From JBGSPQ01 sp041738505 (lineage in GTDB: Bacteria > Patescibacteriota > Gracilibacteria > UBA1369), in NCBI GenBank assembly GCA_041738505.1, contig JBGSPQ010000026.1, positions 7,447 to 71,446 on the forward strand: 64,000 nt of DNA, read 5' to 3'. Numbering within the stretch: position 1 is the first letter of the stretch; every line of letters begins with the position of its first letter. Positions 1 through 8,405 of the stretch are shown here, in pieces. The notes under the pieces are model-generated. The model was not told the DNA's origin and did not search any database. It saw only the letters and a list, made by a program, of their open reading frames with translations. The translations under genes were made by a program, and so were the position numbers.

Positions 1-91
1 CACATCTGCTCAATAAAAGAGAAGCCAATAAAATTTATTGCGAAGTCGGTTCGGCAAAAAAGGTGCAATAATAAAATAAGTCCTTTTAGAC

Positions 92-120
92 TTGCCAAAT
101 GGCATAAACAATGCTAACAT
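92..120 (+). promoter_or_regulatory. Promoter of uvrA
   Basis: TTGCCA (92-97) and TAACAT (115-120) are separated by exactly 17 bases, a good sigma-70-type pair. Transcription would start near 127, giving a leader of about 27 bases before the uvrA ATG at 154. A GGGAG run at 132-136 is the only purine-rich candidate ribosome site and lies rather far upstream. Confidence 0.55.
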
Positions 121-153
121 CTTCCATCACTGGGAGTAATTTTTACAAAACAT

Positions 154-3042
154 ATGGGAGCCGACAAAATAGTTGTTAAAGGTGCGAAAATCCACAACCT
201 GAAGAATATCAGCGTGGAGATTCCAAAAAACAAACTTACGGTTATCACCGGACTTTCCGGTTCCGGCAAGTCCTCTTTGGCTTTTGATACGATTTATGCC
301 GAAGGCCAGCGCAGATACGTGGAAAGTCTATCCACCTACGCCCGCCAGTTTCTGCAACTGATGGAAAAGCCCGACGTGGAATCCATAGACGGTCTTTCCC
401 CCGCCATTTCCATAGACCAGAAAACGGCCAGCAGAAACCCCCGTTCAACCGTGGGCACCGTGACCGAGATTTATGACTATTTAAGGCTGTTTTTTGCCAA
501 GATAGGGCATCCCCACTGTCCCAACTGCGGTAATCCCATCAAAAGGCAGAGTCCCAGCCAGATTGTGGACTTTGTGGCCGAAATGCCCGAAAACAAGAAG
601 ATTCTTCTGCTTGCGCCGGTGGTCAGGGACCGCAAGGGATCCCATATAAAAGCCATAGAAAAAATCAAAAAGGATGGATTTGTAAGAGTGCGTGTTGACG
701 GTGAGGTGATGAGCATTTTGAACATTCCTGAACTGGATGAAAACAAGAAACACACTTTGGAAATTGTTGTGGACAGGCTTGTGGTAAAGAATTTTAATAA
801 GATTAAAAAGAAGCTTTCTTCCGGAGACGAGATAGAAATGCCCAATCCGGACCGCACCCGTCTGGCCGATTCAATTGAAACCTCCCTGAAATACGGAGAG
901 GGTCTGATGGTGCTGGTGGATAACGAAAGCGGAGAGGAACAGGTTTTTTCTGAACATTTTGCCTGCGCGGATTGCCAGATCAGTGTGCCGGAAATATCCC
1001 CTCGCAGTTTTTCTTTTAACAATCCCCAAGGAGCCTGTCCCGAATGCCACGGGCTTGGAACCAAGCTGGTCATAGATCCGGAACTTGTGATCCCCAATAA
1101 AAAGTTAACGTTGGGCGAGGGCGCAATCATGCCCTGGTCCGCCACAACCTCTCATTTAACCTGGTATAACCGTATTTTGCAGTCCGTAGCCAAAAAGCAT
1201 GGATTTTCCATGAGCAAGCCGATTAAGGACATGGACGAAAAGCATCTCCAAATCGTTCTTTACGGCACCGGTGACAAAAAATATGATGTCCAGGTCGGTA
1301 CACATTCCAACTCGGCCTTTAAAGGCGAGTATTCAATGTCGTTTGAGGGGGTCATCCCCAATCTTGAAAGACGTTATCTGGAGACCGATTCCGACTACAT
1401 CCGCAAAAAGATAGAGAAATACATGCAGATTCTTGAGTGTCCCAATTGTAACGGTAAGAGACTGCGTCCCGAAGTTCTGGCTGTAACCATAGCTAAAAAA
1501 TCAATTATGGATGTGACGGAAATGTCCATCCGCAAAGCCGACGATTTTTTCCAAAAGTTGAAGCTTACGGAAATGGAGGAACAGATAGCGCGTCCCATCT
1601 TAAAAGAAATTGGCAACAGACTTCAATTTATGGAGGACGTGGGGCTTTCTTATCTTACTCTTGATCGCGCCGCCAACACGCTTTCGGGCGGGGAGGCGCA
1701 AAGAATCCGTCTGGCCACGCAAATCGGGTCCAAATTGTCGGGAGTTATTTATGTATTGGATGAACCTTCCATCGGTTTGCACCAGAACGACAACGCCAAA
1801 CTAATCAAAACGCTGGCCCACCTGCGCGATTTGGGCAATACCGTTATCGTTGTGGAACATGATGTGGACACCATGCTGGCTTCCGACCATATATTGGATA
1901 TAGGTCCGGGTGCCGGAAACGAGGGAGGCAAAGTGATTGCCGAAGGAACTCCCGAAGAAATCATGAAAAGCCCCAATTCTGTAACCGGGCAGTATTTAAG
2001 CGGTAAAAAGAAAATTCCGGTCCCCAAAAAGAGAAGAAAGGGCAACGGAAAATATTTGGAAATTTTCAACGCCAATGAGCACAATTTAAAAAACGTCTGC
2101 GTAAAATTGCCTTTGGGTACTTTTATCGGTATCACCGGGGTTTCCGGTTCGGGCAAATCCACTCTTATTAATGATATTCTGGTTAAACAGGTGGAGAAAA
2201 AGCTTTACCGCACACGCCATCAAATCGGAAAACACGAAAAAATCGAGGGAATAGAACATATAGATAAAATCATTAACATAGACCAGTCGCCCATCGGCAG
2301 AACTCCCAGATCCAATCCCGCCACTTATACCGGTGTGTTTACCGATATCAGGGAAATGTTTGCCGGCACCTCCGAAGCCAAATTAAGGGGATATAAGACC
2401 GGACGTTTCAGTTTCAACGTTAAAGGAGGGCGCTGCGAGGCCTGCTCGGGAGACGGTATCAAGAAAATAGAAATGCACTTTCTGCCCGATATTTACGTTC
2501 CCTGCGAAGTCTGTAAGGGTAAAAGATATAACGCCGAGGCGCTGGAAATCACATATCGCGGTAAAAACATCTCCGACGTACTTAATTTGACCGTAGCCGA
2601 GGCTCTGGAATTTTTTGACGCCATTCCCAATATCAAGACCAAGCTGCAGACACTGCATGAAGTTGGCCTTTCCTATATTCATTTGGGGCAGTCCGCGACC
2701 ACTCTCTCCGGAGGTGAGGCACAGCGTATCAAGCTGGCCACGGAGCTATCAAAGCGTTCCACCGGCCAGACTCTTTATATATTGGATGAACCAACCACCG
2801 GCCTTCATTTTGACGACGTAAAGAAGCTTTTGGACGTGTTGCAGAGACTTGTGGAAAAGGGAAACACGGTTCTGACCATTGAACACAATCTGGACGTGAT
2901 TAAATCCGTTGATTATATCGTTGATTTGGGGCCCGAAGGCGGCGACGGCGGAGGAGAAGTGATTGCCACGGGAACGCCGGAGGAAGTTGCCCAAATAGCC
3001 GATTCATACACCGGACAGTGGATCAAAAAATACAACCTTTAA
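154..3042 (+). CDS. uvrA: Excinuclease ABC subunit UvrA
   Basis: DNA damage-recognition ATPase of nucleotide excision repair, acting as a dimer with UvrB in the cytoplasm. The 962-residue length is normal. Both ABC modules are present: Walker A GLSGSGKSS at residues 33-41 and GVSGSGKST near 660-668; signature LSGGEAQR near 510 and 851. The C-terminal zinc finger is intact with Cys761, Cys764, Cys784 and Cys787, and further CxxC pairs lie in the first half as usual for the family. The ATG at 154 gives the standard start (DKIVVKGA then HNLKN). It is transcribed alone from the promoter at 92-120; no hairpin terminator is visible behind it, only the AT-rich region that precedes the HTH gene. Confidence 0.98.
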   Translation: MGADKIVVKGAKIHNLKNISVEIPKNKLTVITGLSGSGKSSLAFDTIYAEGQRRYVESLSTYARQFLQLMEKPDVESIDGLSPAISIDQKTASRNPRSTVGTVTEIYDYLRLFFAKIGHPHCPNCGNPIKRQSPSQIVDFVAEMPENKKILLLAPVVRDRKGSHIKAIEKIKKDGFVRVRVDGEVMSILNIPELDENKKHTLEIVVDRLVVKNFNKIKKKLSSGDEIEMPNPDRTRLADSIETSLKYGEGLMVLVDNESGEEQVFSEHFACADCQISVPEISPRSFSFNNPQGACPECHGLGTKLVIDPELVIPNKKLTLGEGAIMPWSATTSHLTWYNRILQSVAKKHGFSMSKPIKDMDEKHLQIVLYGTGDKKYDVQVGTHSNSAFKGEYSMSFEGVIPNLERRYLETDSDYIRKKIEKYMQILECPNCNGKRLRPEVLAVTIAKKSIMDVTEMSIRKADDFFQKLKLTEMEEQIARPILKEIGNRLQFMEDVGLSYLTLDRAANTLSGGEAQRIRLATQIGSKLSGVIYVLDEPSIGLHQNDNAKLIKTLAHLRDLGNTVIVVEHDVDTMLASDHILDIGPGAGNEGGKVIAEGTPEEIMKSPNSVTGQYLSGKKKIPVPKKRRKGNGKYLEIFNANEHNLKNVCVKLPLGTFIGITGVSGSGKSTLINDILVKQVEKKLYRTRHQIGKHEKIEGIEHIDKIINIDQSPIGRTPRSNPATYTGVFTDIREMFAGTSEAKLRGYKTGRFSFNVKGGRCEACSGDGIKKIEMHFLPDIYVPCEVCKGKRYNAEALEITYRGKNISDVLNLTVAEALEFFDAIPNIKTKLQTLHEVGLSYIHLGQSATTLSGGEAQRIKLATELSKRSTGQTLYILDEPTTGLHFDDVKKLLDVLQRLVEKGNTVLTIEHNLDVIKSVDYIVDLGPEGGDGGGEVIATGTPEEVAQIADSYTGQWIKKYNL

Positions 3043-3120
3043 TATAGGCGGTGGCATCAAACGATTAAACTATGTTTAATTGTTTTAAATTTGGTGTGCT
3101 ATTTTTGCATAAACACTAAC

Positions 3121-3170
3121 AAGGTTTAATTAAATTTAATAAAGTTTAATAGAATTTAATAAAACATAAT
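3121..3170 (+). repeat. Five tandem 10-bp units, consensus aaagTTTAAT
   Basis: TTTAAT recurs at 3125, 3135, 3145 and 3155, and a degenerate CATAAT at 3165, i.e. exactly one helical turn apart. A related word starts at 3075. A second cluster with the same 10-base spacing follows at 3224 (TTTAAT), 3234 (TTTAAC), 3244 (TTCAAT) and 3254 (TTAAAA). Phasing puts all copies on one face of the helix, as for cooperative protein binding or curved DNA. Confidence 0.7.
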
Positions 3171-3199
3171 AAAGTGCGTAAAAAGTAAATAGTATAACT

Positions 3200-3208
3200 T
3201 GTGCATAA
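3200..3208 (-). promoter_or_regulatory. Consensus DnaA box
   Basis: TGTGCATAA on the plus strand is the exact complement of TTATGCACA, matching the TTATNCACA DnaA box. It sits between the two phased repeat clusters. A one-mismatch relative (TTTGCATAA) occurs near 3104. A single perfect 9-mer can occur by chance, so function is inferred only from its placement. Confidence 0.4.
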
Positions 3209-3347
3209 CTCGTTTAGAAACTGTTTAATAAAGTTTAACAAACTTCAATAGAATTAAAAAAAATGTTGCATATTAAAATACGATATGCTAAAACTGACTC
3301 AGTAGGTAAATATAGGTATATATCATTGTTAAATTAGTTGAAAAATG

Positions 3348-3398
3348 GTAAACTTTGATTAAGTAATAAGTGTTTTAATAAACTTAGTTAAAGTTTAC
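3348..3398. promoter_or_regulatory. Inverted repeat abutting the HTH gene start
   Basis: The arms 3348-3364 and 3382-3398 match at 15 of 17 positions around a 17-base spacer. The right arm ends two bases before the ATG at 3401. As DNA it could be an operator for the HTH protein made directly downstream; as RNA it would form a hairpin against the start codon. No clear Shine-Dalgarno sequence lies outside it. Confidence 0.5.
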
Positions 3399-3400
3399 AA

Positions 3401-3847
3401 ATGGAAGATATTTTGACCGCCGAACAGGTCGCCCAAATCTTGCAGGTTCATCCGTTTACGGTTTTGAAATTCATCAAGCAGGGCAAGCTGAAAGCAAGCA
3501 AGCTCGGCCGGGTGTACAGGATAAGAAAAAGCGACGTGGACTCGTTCCTGGACAATCAGGTGGAGCGGGGGGGGGAAAAAACTTCCGAAAAAACCGCGAC
3601 AAAAAAGAGAAAGGAGCCGGTGGAGCCGGAAAATGAAGAAAAAGCAACTTCGTCCGAAAAAAAACGGACCGAAGGCCACGGGAAAACTGAATCTGTTGCC
3701 GGAAAAACACAAGTGGAGGAGATACAACAGATTACGGAAATACCGGAAATAAATGAAATAACCGAAATCACCGAAATTCCCGAAAGAAACGAAAGTGTAG
3801 ACCGCCACGACATAGATCACTACGTACTTGAATTAAAGGCCAACTAA
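3401..3847 (+). CDS. Excisionase/MerR-type helix-turn-helix protein with charged tail
   Basis: A 148-residue protein. Residues 1-50 match the small winged HTH of the excisionase family: LTAEQVAQILQVHPFTVLKFI, then the wing ending in GRVYRIRKSDVDSFL. The rest is low-complexity Lys/Glu-rich sequence ending in short repeats built on ITEIPE. Such proteins bind DNA as small regulators or recombination cofactors; no integrase is in the window, so regulation is more likely (inferred). A homopolymer of nine G and six A (3567-3581) lies inside the gene just after the HTH. The gene is followed after two bases by the zinc-ribbon gene and is probably translated with it. Confidence 0.8.
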   Translation: MEDILTAEQVAQILQVHPFTVLKFIKQGKLKASKLGRVYRIRKSDVDSFLDNQVERGGEKTSEKTATKKRKEPVEPENEEKATSSEKKRTEGHGKTESVAGKTQVEEIQQITEIPEINEITEITEIPERNESVDRHDIDHYVLELKAN

Positions 3848-3849
3848 AT

Positions 3850-4029
3850 ATGATCTTCAACTGCCTGGGTTGCGGAGTGTCAATCTCCACAAACAAAAAT
3901 AGATGTCCCTACTGCAAATCCGATAACGTCGAATGCATTGAAATGCTGACAGGCATCAGAAGAAAATCCGAAAAAGCCGAATTGAAAGAAAGGATGAAGG
4001 GAACAATCTTAGCCCTTGTGCACAGATAG
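3850..4029 (+). CDS. Small zinc-ribbon protein (59 aa)
   Basis: A short reading frame beginning two bases after the HTH gene stop. It encodes 59 residues starting MIFNCLGC; CLGC near residue 5 and CPYC near residue 19 form a two-CxxC zinc-ribbon knuckle, followed by a basic helical tail rich in Lys, Arg and Glu and ending TAG. The tight spacing suggests translational coupling with the HTH gene and a joint role in nucleic-acid binding, which is inference. The paired CxxC motifs and the terminator right behind it argue that it is real despite its size. Confidence 0.7.
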   Translation: MIFNCLGCGVSISTNKNRCPYCKSDNVECIEMLTGIRRKSEKAELKERMKGTILALVHR

Positions 4030-4091
4030 AGTGCACTAAGTGTCCGGTCACGGATGCTGAAAGAACATTAAGTCGCGCCCTAGAAAAGCTA

Positions 4092-4119
4092 AAAAACTCC
4101 TATGGCTATAGGAGTTTTT
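4092..4119. terminator. Bidirectional rho-independent terminator
   Basis: ACTCCTAT / ATAGGAGT stem (4096-4103 with 4108-4115) around a GGCT loop, flanked by an A run on the left and a T run on the right. It sits between the plus-strand HTH/zinc-ribbon pair and the end of the minus-strand secreted-protein operon, and can serve both. Confidence 0.85.
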
Positions 4120-4131
4120 GCTTATATGGAC

Positions 4132-5220
4132 CTAGCATTGCTGGTCCTTGATGTCTTTAACACAGTGGATGGTCTGATTCTGGTACGGGAAACTGTTTAC
4201 GATGATGTTATCAAGCAGTTTCAGACGCAGATCAATCTGCCTTGTAATTTCATCCGATGATTCGCGGTACAACACTAAGTACTGGGCGTCGTATTCCGCT
4301 TCCATTTTGTCGTAATCATATGCGCGGGTGCGGGCGGCGACAGTCGCGGTGTATGTTTCAAAGGTAACGCCCTCCGGCATGTTTTTTTCAAATTCCGCGG
4401 CAATTTGTCCCCATCCTTCTTTGGCGGCAAGTCCGTTGATTTTGACATCCACCAGGCCTCCGATAAAATTGTCGCCGATTCCTTTTGCCGATTCGGACAG
4501 ACGCGCCCAGCGCTTTTCTGCGCTTTCTTTAGCTTGTTTTAAAGCCGGTGTTATGCCCCCTGACGATTCCTTAAACTCGTTCCATTTGTCTATCACCATC
4601 TGCCAGCTGGCGTCTTTGCAGTTTTGGTAGATTGGGATTCTGGGTTCGTAGCGTGTTTTGAATTCGGCGTACAGCTCCATAATTTTTTCCGTGGTAAAGA
4701 TTCCGCTGTTAAAAACATACAGACCCTGAAAATCATTAATCACATCTGCGTCCTTGCGGACGATAAAGGTGCCGTTGTCCACGCTTATATATTTTCTAAG
4801 GAAATAGAGCATTGTTTCCAGTTCGTAATAAGTGTCTCTCAGGCGCTTAACCGTGGCTTCATCCGCGCATGAATAAAACGCCTCGCGAACCTGTTTTCTT
4901 ACTTTGCTCAGACGCCCGTAAAGGCTTTCAATGTCCTGATACAGGCAGTAGTTGTAGTTGTACCGCACCAGTATGTCTTTCCAGTATTCCACAAAGCCGT
5001 CATAGCTGATGATCGCCGACATAAAAGTCTGGTAATCGCGGTCGCCTCTGCAAATCAGGGATCTATCCTCTCCTGTATTTATCGCCCCCTGATATTGGGC
5101 GTTGGCAAAACCCGGAGCGGCCAGAAAAAACAAGAGTAGAACAACCGCCATCGCTTTTTGCGGGAATTTTAGTTTGGGTTTTTTGATATGATTTTTCATT
5201 TTTATTATGGCTATTCGCAT
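4132..5220 (-). CDS. Secreted helical protein of unknown function (Cys-tailed)
   Basis: A 362-residue protein that I do not recognise. A basic start is followed by a hydrophobic core (MAVVLLLFFLAAPG) and an AxA-type signal-peptidase site (FANA then QYQ), so it is exported. The remainder is mostly alpha-helical with scattered Cys and ends in a short tail, IHCVKDIKDQQC. That tail resembles the one of its upstream neighbour. The start overlaps the end of that neighbour by ten bases; an internal ATG at 5199 would give a shorter, more typical signal peptide and is an alternative start. Last gene of the giant surface-protein operon, in front of a terminator. Confidence 0.75.
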   Translation of the reverse strand: MRIAIIKMKNHIKKPKLKFPQKAMAVVLLLFFLAAPGFANAQYQGAINTGEDRSLICRGDRDYQTFMSAIISYDGFVEYWKDILVRYNYNYCLYQDIESLYGRLSKVRKQVREAFYSCADEATVKRLRDTYYELETMLYFLRKYISVDNGTFIVRKDADVINDFQGLYVFNSGIFTTEKIMELYAEFKTRYEPRIPIYQNCKDASWQMVIDKWNEFKESSGGITPALKQAKESAEKRWARLSESAKGIGDNFIGGLVDVKINGLAAKEGWGQIAAEFEKNMPEGVTFETYTATVAARTRAYDYDKMEAEYDAQYLVLYRESSDEITRQIDLRLKLLDNIIVNSFPYQNQTIHCVKDIKDQQC

Positions 5221-7001
5221 TCTTTTTTGTCTTTAAGATCGTTGCAGGCCTGAATGCCAGGCATTTCAACTATGGATTCATGAAGGCTGTGCAGGATGTT
5301 TTGGATATTTTTGAAGTGGTAATTCATGCTGTCCAGTTCGTATTTCAACGGCTGATACAAAACGGCTTTACCGTCCGTTTTTTGTTCTTTTTGAATAGCC
5401 TCCATCTCTTTTTTCTGCGCCGCTTCATATCCGGCTATCTGGTCACTCACTCTTTTTGATAATTCCGCCTGGGTTGCGCCTTCTGATATTTGCACGGCCG
5501 CCTGGGTGGTAGCTCTATCCACCAGTGATATGGGTTCTTCAAACGGGGTGTCCTCTTTTGTTTCTTCGCACATATCAAATGGGAAGAACGCCACCGATTT
5601 ACAGTAGTTGGCCCATTCATCATCTATATTGGTTCCAAACATCAGATCGTCGTTTATCGGTGTTTTGATCGGCATGCCGATAGCATATACGTTCATGCTT
5701 ACACTGCTGAACGCCGTACCCATTGCTTTTTTGCATTCCGCCGATTCTCCCAGATTTCCCGGGGCTTTGGTCGGTACAAGAGAATGATTAATGATATCTT
5801 TGAGAATGTCATTGGTCTTTTCGACATGGCAGGCTATACAGTTGTCCGAATTGGCGAAAGCCGATTTGGCGGGGGATTTAACAAAGTTAATTTCAAGACA
5901 GAAGAACCCTGCACAATGCCTGTCTTTAAGCCAGTTGTCGGGTGCGGCCGAATTAACGGGGGGCAAATCACGGACGTTTTTGGGCAATAAAGGCTGTGTG
6001 GCGGGGTCGGGTAACCCGCCTACTAAAGTGGTATCTGATGACATGCCGGTTCCGGGGGCCGAGTAGGCTGTAAGGGGTTTCTGTCCTCCGCTTAAGTCTT
6101 TTAATTTATCGTCCGTTAGCCTCTGTGTGTCGAATTCCGCCAGGGATTCGGAGTATTTGTTGTCTATAAAGCAGGCGTTGGGATTTAGGTTTACCACGGC
6201 CTCACCGGATTTCACGGTTTGAGGTCCTGCGGTTTGGGCACCGGCCCCGCTCTCGGAAGTTGTATCCGTGCCGCCGCCGCCGCCCGCGTCCGAAGACTCG
6301 GAGGGCGTTTTGATACCGGCCGGCGCCGTCAGCTCACCCGAAGTTGCCGGAGCTTGTCCGTAATTGGCGTAATCCCCGTCCGGAGAAACATAAGATTTTC
6401 CAATATCCATCGGATTGGTTTTAAGAAACAATATTTCCTCAATCAGACGCAAATCATGAATCAGATCAAATCCCGAATCGCCCAAATCCCCGTTGGCAAA
6501 CATCTCCGAAGGTTCCACCGCCGCTTTGATATTGGCCTCCAGCTGGTAAGTGTCTTTCATTTCAGTGTATTCCCTTTGCATTTCCGAAACCGTATTCAGC
6601 AGTTCTTCCTGAGTGAGACCGGGCTTTCTGTCCATTATCGGAGTGTAATCGCCGTTAAGAACCAGCCAGGTGTCTCCCTGGTTCATGCCGTATTTGCCCG
6701 AAATGTCTTTCATTGTTTTCTTTTCCGGTTCGTTATGAACTTTATTATAAATGACCATATACATATTTTTGCCCACCTTCTTTTCATCTCCTTCTCCGTA
6801 TCCAAAAGATTCACCCCAGTCCAGATCGGGTTTTAAGCCCAGTTCATCCGAAAGTTTGGAAAAAATATTGGCCGTGCTCATCGGCACATCCTCTTCGCTT
6901 TTCGGGTACTGTTCGGAGTCCGTCTGCCCCGCGGCAATAAACGGCTGGGTCAGAGCCGAAAAAAACATCATCATTCCCAAAATGTAGAGCAGTTTTTTCA
7001 T
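5211..7001 (-). CDS. Secreted protein with a CxxCH motif, function unknown
   Basis: 596 residues, not recognised. An N-terminal signal peptide (MKKLLYILGMMMFFSALTQP) is followed by a helical region, a Gly/Ser/Thr-rich linker near residues 230-265, and a Cys-containing second half. Cys388-Ile-Ala-Cys391-His392 fits the CxxCH haem c attachment motif; a single occurrence may be chance. The protein ends QACNDLKDKKECE, a Cys tail similar to that of the downstream gene. It begins one base after the 255-aa gene and overlaps the next gene, so the four small genes are clearly one transcription unit. A structural or assembly role with the giant surface protein is inferred from position only. Confidence 0.75.
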   Translation of the reverse strand: MKKLLYILGMMMFFSALTQPFIAAGQTDSEQYPKSEEDVPMSTANIFSKLSDELGLKPDLDWGESFGYGEGDEKKVGKNMYMVIYNKVHNEPEKKTMKDISGKYGMNQGDTWLVLNGDYTPIMDRKPGLTQEELLNTVSEMQREYTEMKDTYQLEANIKAAVEPSEMFANGDLGDSGFDLIHDLRLIEEILFLKTNPMDIGKSYVSPDGDYANYGQAPATSGELTAPAGIKTPSESSDAGGGGGTDTTSESGAGAQTAGPQTVKSGEAVVNLNPNACFIDNKYSESLAEFDTQRLTDDKLKDLSGGQKPLTAYSAPGTGMSSDTTLVGGLPDPATQPLLPKNVRDLPPVNSAAPDNWLKDRHCAGFFCLEINFVKSPAKSAFANSDNCIACHVEKTNDILKDIINHSLVPTKAPGNLGESAECKKAMGTAFSSVSMNVYAIGMPIKTPINDDLMFGTNIDDEWANYCKSVAFFPFDMCEETKEDTPFEEPISLVDRATTQAAVQISEGATQAELSKRVSDQIAGYEAAQKKEMEAIQKEQKTDGKAVLYQPLKYELDSMNYHFKNIQNILHSLHESIVEMPGIQACNDLKDKKECE

Positions 7002-7002
7002 A

Positions 7003-7770
7003 TTACGTGCACATGGTGGTTGTTGCGTCTATAAACTTTGACGGGTATTCCTCAACATGGTGGCGAATTTCCACCATCTTATCCCGGAATTTAACCAGGT
7101 TTTTATAAATGTTCACATATCTCTTGTGCATTGCCCAAGCGGTTTTCAGCTCATCGTAAGTCGCCAGCGTGACATCCAGCGCCTGTTTGGAGGCGGTGAT
7201 TTCACGGTCTATTTTTGCCACTCTTCCGCTCACAGCCAGAGTTCTTTGCAGCTGCAGAGTATCAGACGCTTCATTTTCGTTTTTTTCTCCCAGAATCATC
7301 GCGTCCTGATATTTCTTCCACGCGGTTTCATCGTCAACAGTATCAAAAATCCTGCCTCTTCTGCATTCCAGCGCTTTAAGATAATCCATATAACCGTCCC
7401 TTCCTCCAATGCCTTCACCTATCAGCATCGCCCGCGAAACGCAATACGTGCTGTAATTTTCCGCAGTACACTCACCATTTTCGGGGGGGCTGGAATTGGG
7501 ATCGGAAACTCCTGTCTCGGCGGCCTGAGTCTGGGCTGTAATCATCATCAGCGTATATTTGTTAAACTTTTCATTGATTGTTTTATGATAAAGATTCATT
7601 GCCCGTTCTGTGGACTGATTGGCCAGGCCATACTGGTTTTCCGTCCAAAGATTACATAGCACCTCCGGACTTTCGGTATCGGCCGCCTGTGTAGTTAGCG
7701 ATGCTCCGGCCATCAAAGCCGCAAAAAGGACTAAGGCCGCGACGCTGATTTTTAGTGATAAATTTTTCAT
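7003..7770 (-). CDS. Secreted helical protein of unknown function
   Basis: 255 residues with a signal peptide (hydrophobic core VAALVLFAALMAGASL, cut after TQA). The mature part is almost entirely predicted helical, with Cys residues near both ends (SPEVLCNLW, GECTAENYSTYC, and TTTMCT at the very end). The last ~70 residues look like a long helical hairpin, comparable in layout to the 201-aa neighbour upstream. No family recognised. It is one base from the next gene and five from the previous one, so co-translated with them. Confidence 0.7.
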   Translation of the reverse strand: MKNLSLKISVAALVLFAALMAGASLTTQAADTESPEVLCNLWTENQYGLANQSTERAMNLYHKTINEKFNKYTLMMITAQTQAAETGVSDPNSSPPENGECTAENYSTYCVSRAMLIGEGIGGRDGYMDYLKALECRRGRIFDTVDDETAWKKYQDAMILGEKNENEASDTLQLQRTLAVSGRVAKIDREITASKQALDVTLATYDELKTAWAMHKRYVNIYKNLVKFRDKMVEIRHHVEEYPSKFIDATTTMCT

Positions 7771-7775
7771 ATATT

Positions 7776-8381
7776 TTAACCTTTATTGCATGAACGTTTA
7801 ACGTAGCAGGGAAGTTTGGCCGCGAAAGTATCCAGATAGGCTTTCATCTGCAAAAAATCTTTGGCCAGTTTGGCAAGTTTGTCATTCATTTCCTGGTATT
7901 TATTCAAAAGAATTGTGGATCTTTTTACCGCCGAAGTGGTCCGCGATTTGGATTCCAATAGCCTTTTAGCCTCTTTTAATGCCGTATCCGCGATTTTTCT
8001 GCAGGCCGGTTGTTCCAGTCCTTCAGTCAGCTGAAGGGCGTTTTGATGGGGAACATATGTGTATGATTTATCCAGCAGTGTTTTTCGCAGTTCTTCGTAT
8101 CGGCCGATTCCATCGGTCAGCAGTGACGCCGTTGAACTCTTGTTCTTAAAGTGATTCTCAATCCATTCCCTGAATTCTTTCATTCTTTCATCGGTAAACT
8201 TCTGGAATTCATCCTGGCAGATAATGTTAATGTCCTTAGTCTCTTCACTTTCCTGCGGAGCTGATGCCGGCTGGCCGCTTTCCTGCAGGTATCCGGTCGC
8301 GTTTCCAAAAAAGAACACAATCGCCATTGCCAGCATCCAGGTGAGCGGTTTAAATGTGAATTTTTGTTTCAGGTTATCCAT
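7776..8381 (-). CDS. Secreted/anchored helical protein of unknown function
   Basis: 201 residues. A hydrophobic segment near residues 12-30 (PLTWMLAMAIVFFFGNATGYL) may be an uncleaved signal anchor or signal peptide; a Ser/Pro/Glu linker follows. The rest is helical with four Cys, ending LPCYVKRSCNKG. It lies 24 bases after the giant gene and shares with the other three small proteins the pattern of secreted helical body plus terminal Cys pair. Function unknown; partner of the giant protein by context. Confidence 0.7.
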   Translation of the reverse strand: MDNLKQKFTFKPLTWMLAMAIVFFFGNATGYLQESGQPASAPQESEETKDINIICQDEFQKFTDERMKEFREWIENHFKNKSSTASLLTDGIGRYEELRKTLLDKSYTYVPHQNALQLTEGLEQPACRKIADTALKEAKRLLESKSRTTSAVKRSTILLNKYQEMNDKLAKLAKDFLQMKAYLDTFAAKLPCYVKRSCNKG

Positions 8382-8405
8382 TTTTATGTTTATCCATTAA
8401 TTATA

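Larger units (their letters stand above)
3043..3400. other. AT-rich intergenic region with phased repeats and a DnaA box
   Basis: A 358-base gene-free stretch, strongly AT-rich. It holds short TTTAAT-type words repeated every 10 bases in two clusters (3121-3170 and 3224-3259), a consensus DnaA box between them, and an inverted repeat just before the next ATG. No protein-coding frame or RNA gene was recognised. It may be a regulatory region for the HTH gene or an origin-like element; see the separate entries. Confidence 0.6.

Noticed and set aside
3121..3260. CRISPR or iteron plasmid origin
   Set aside because: Units are only 10 bases with no spacers, and no Cas or plasmid replication gene is near.
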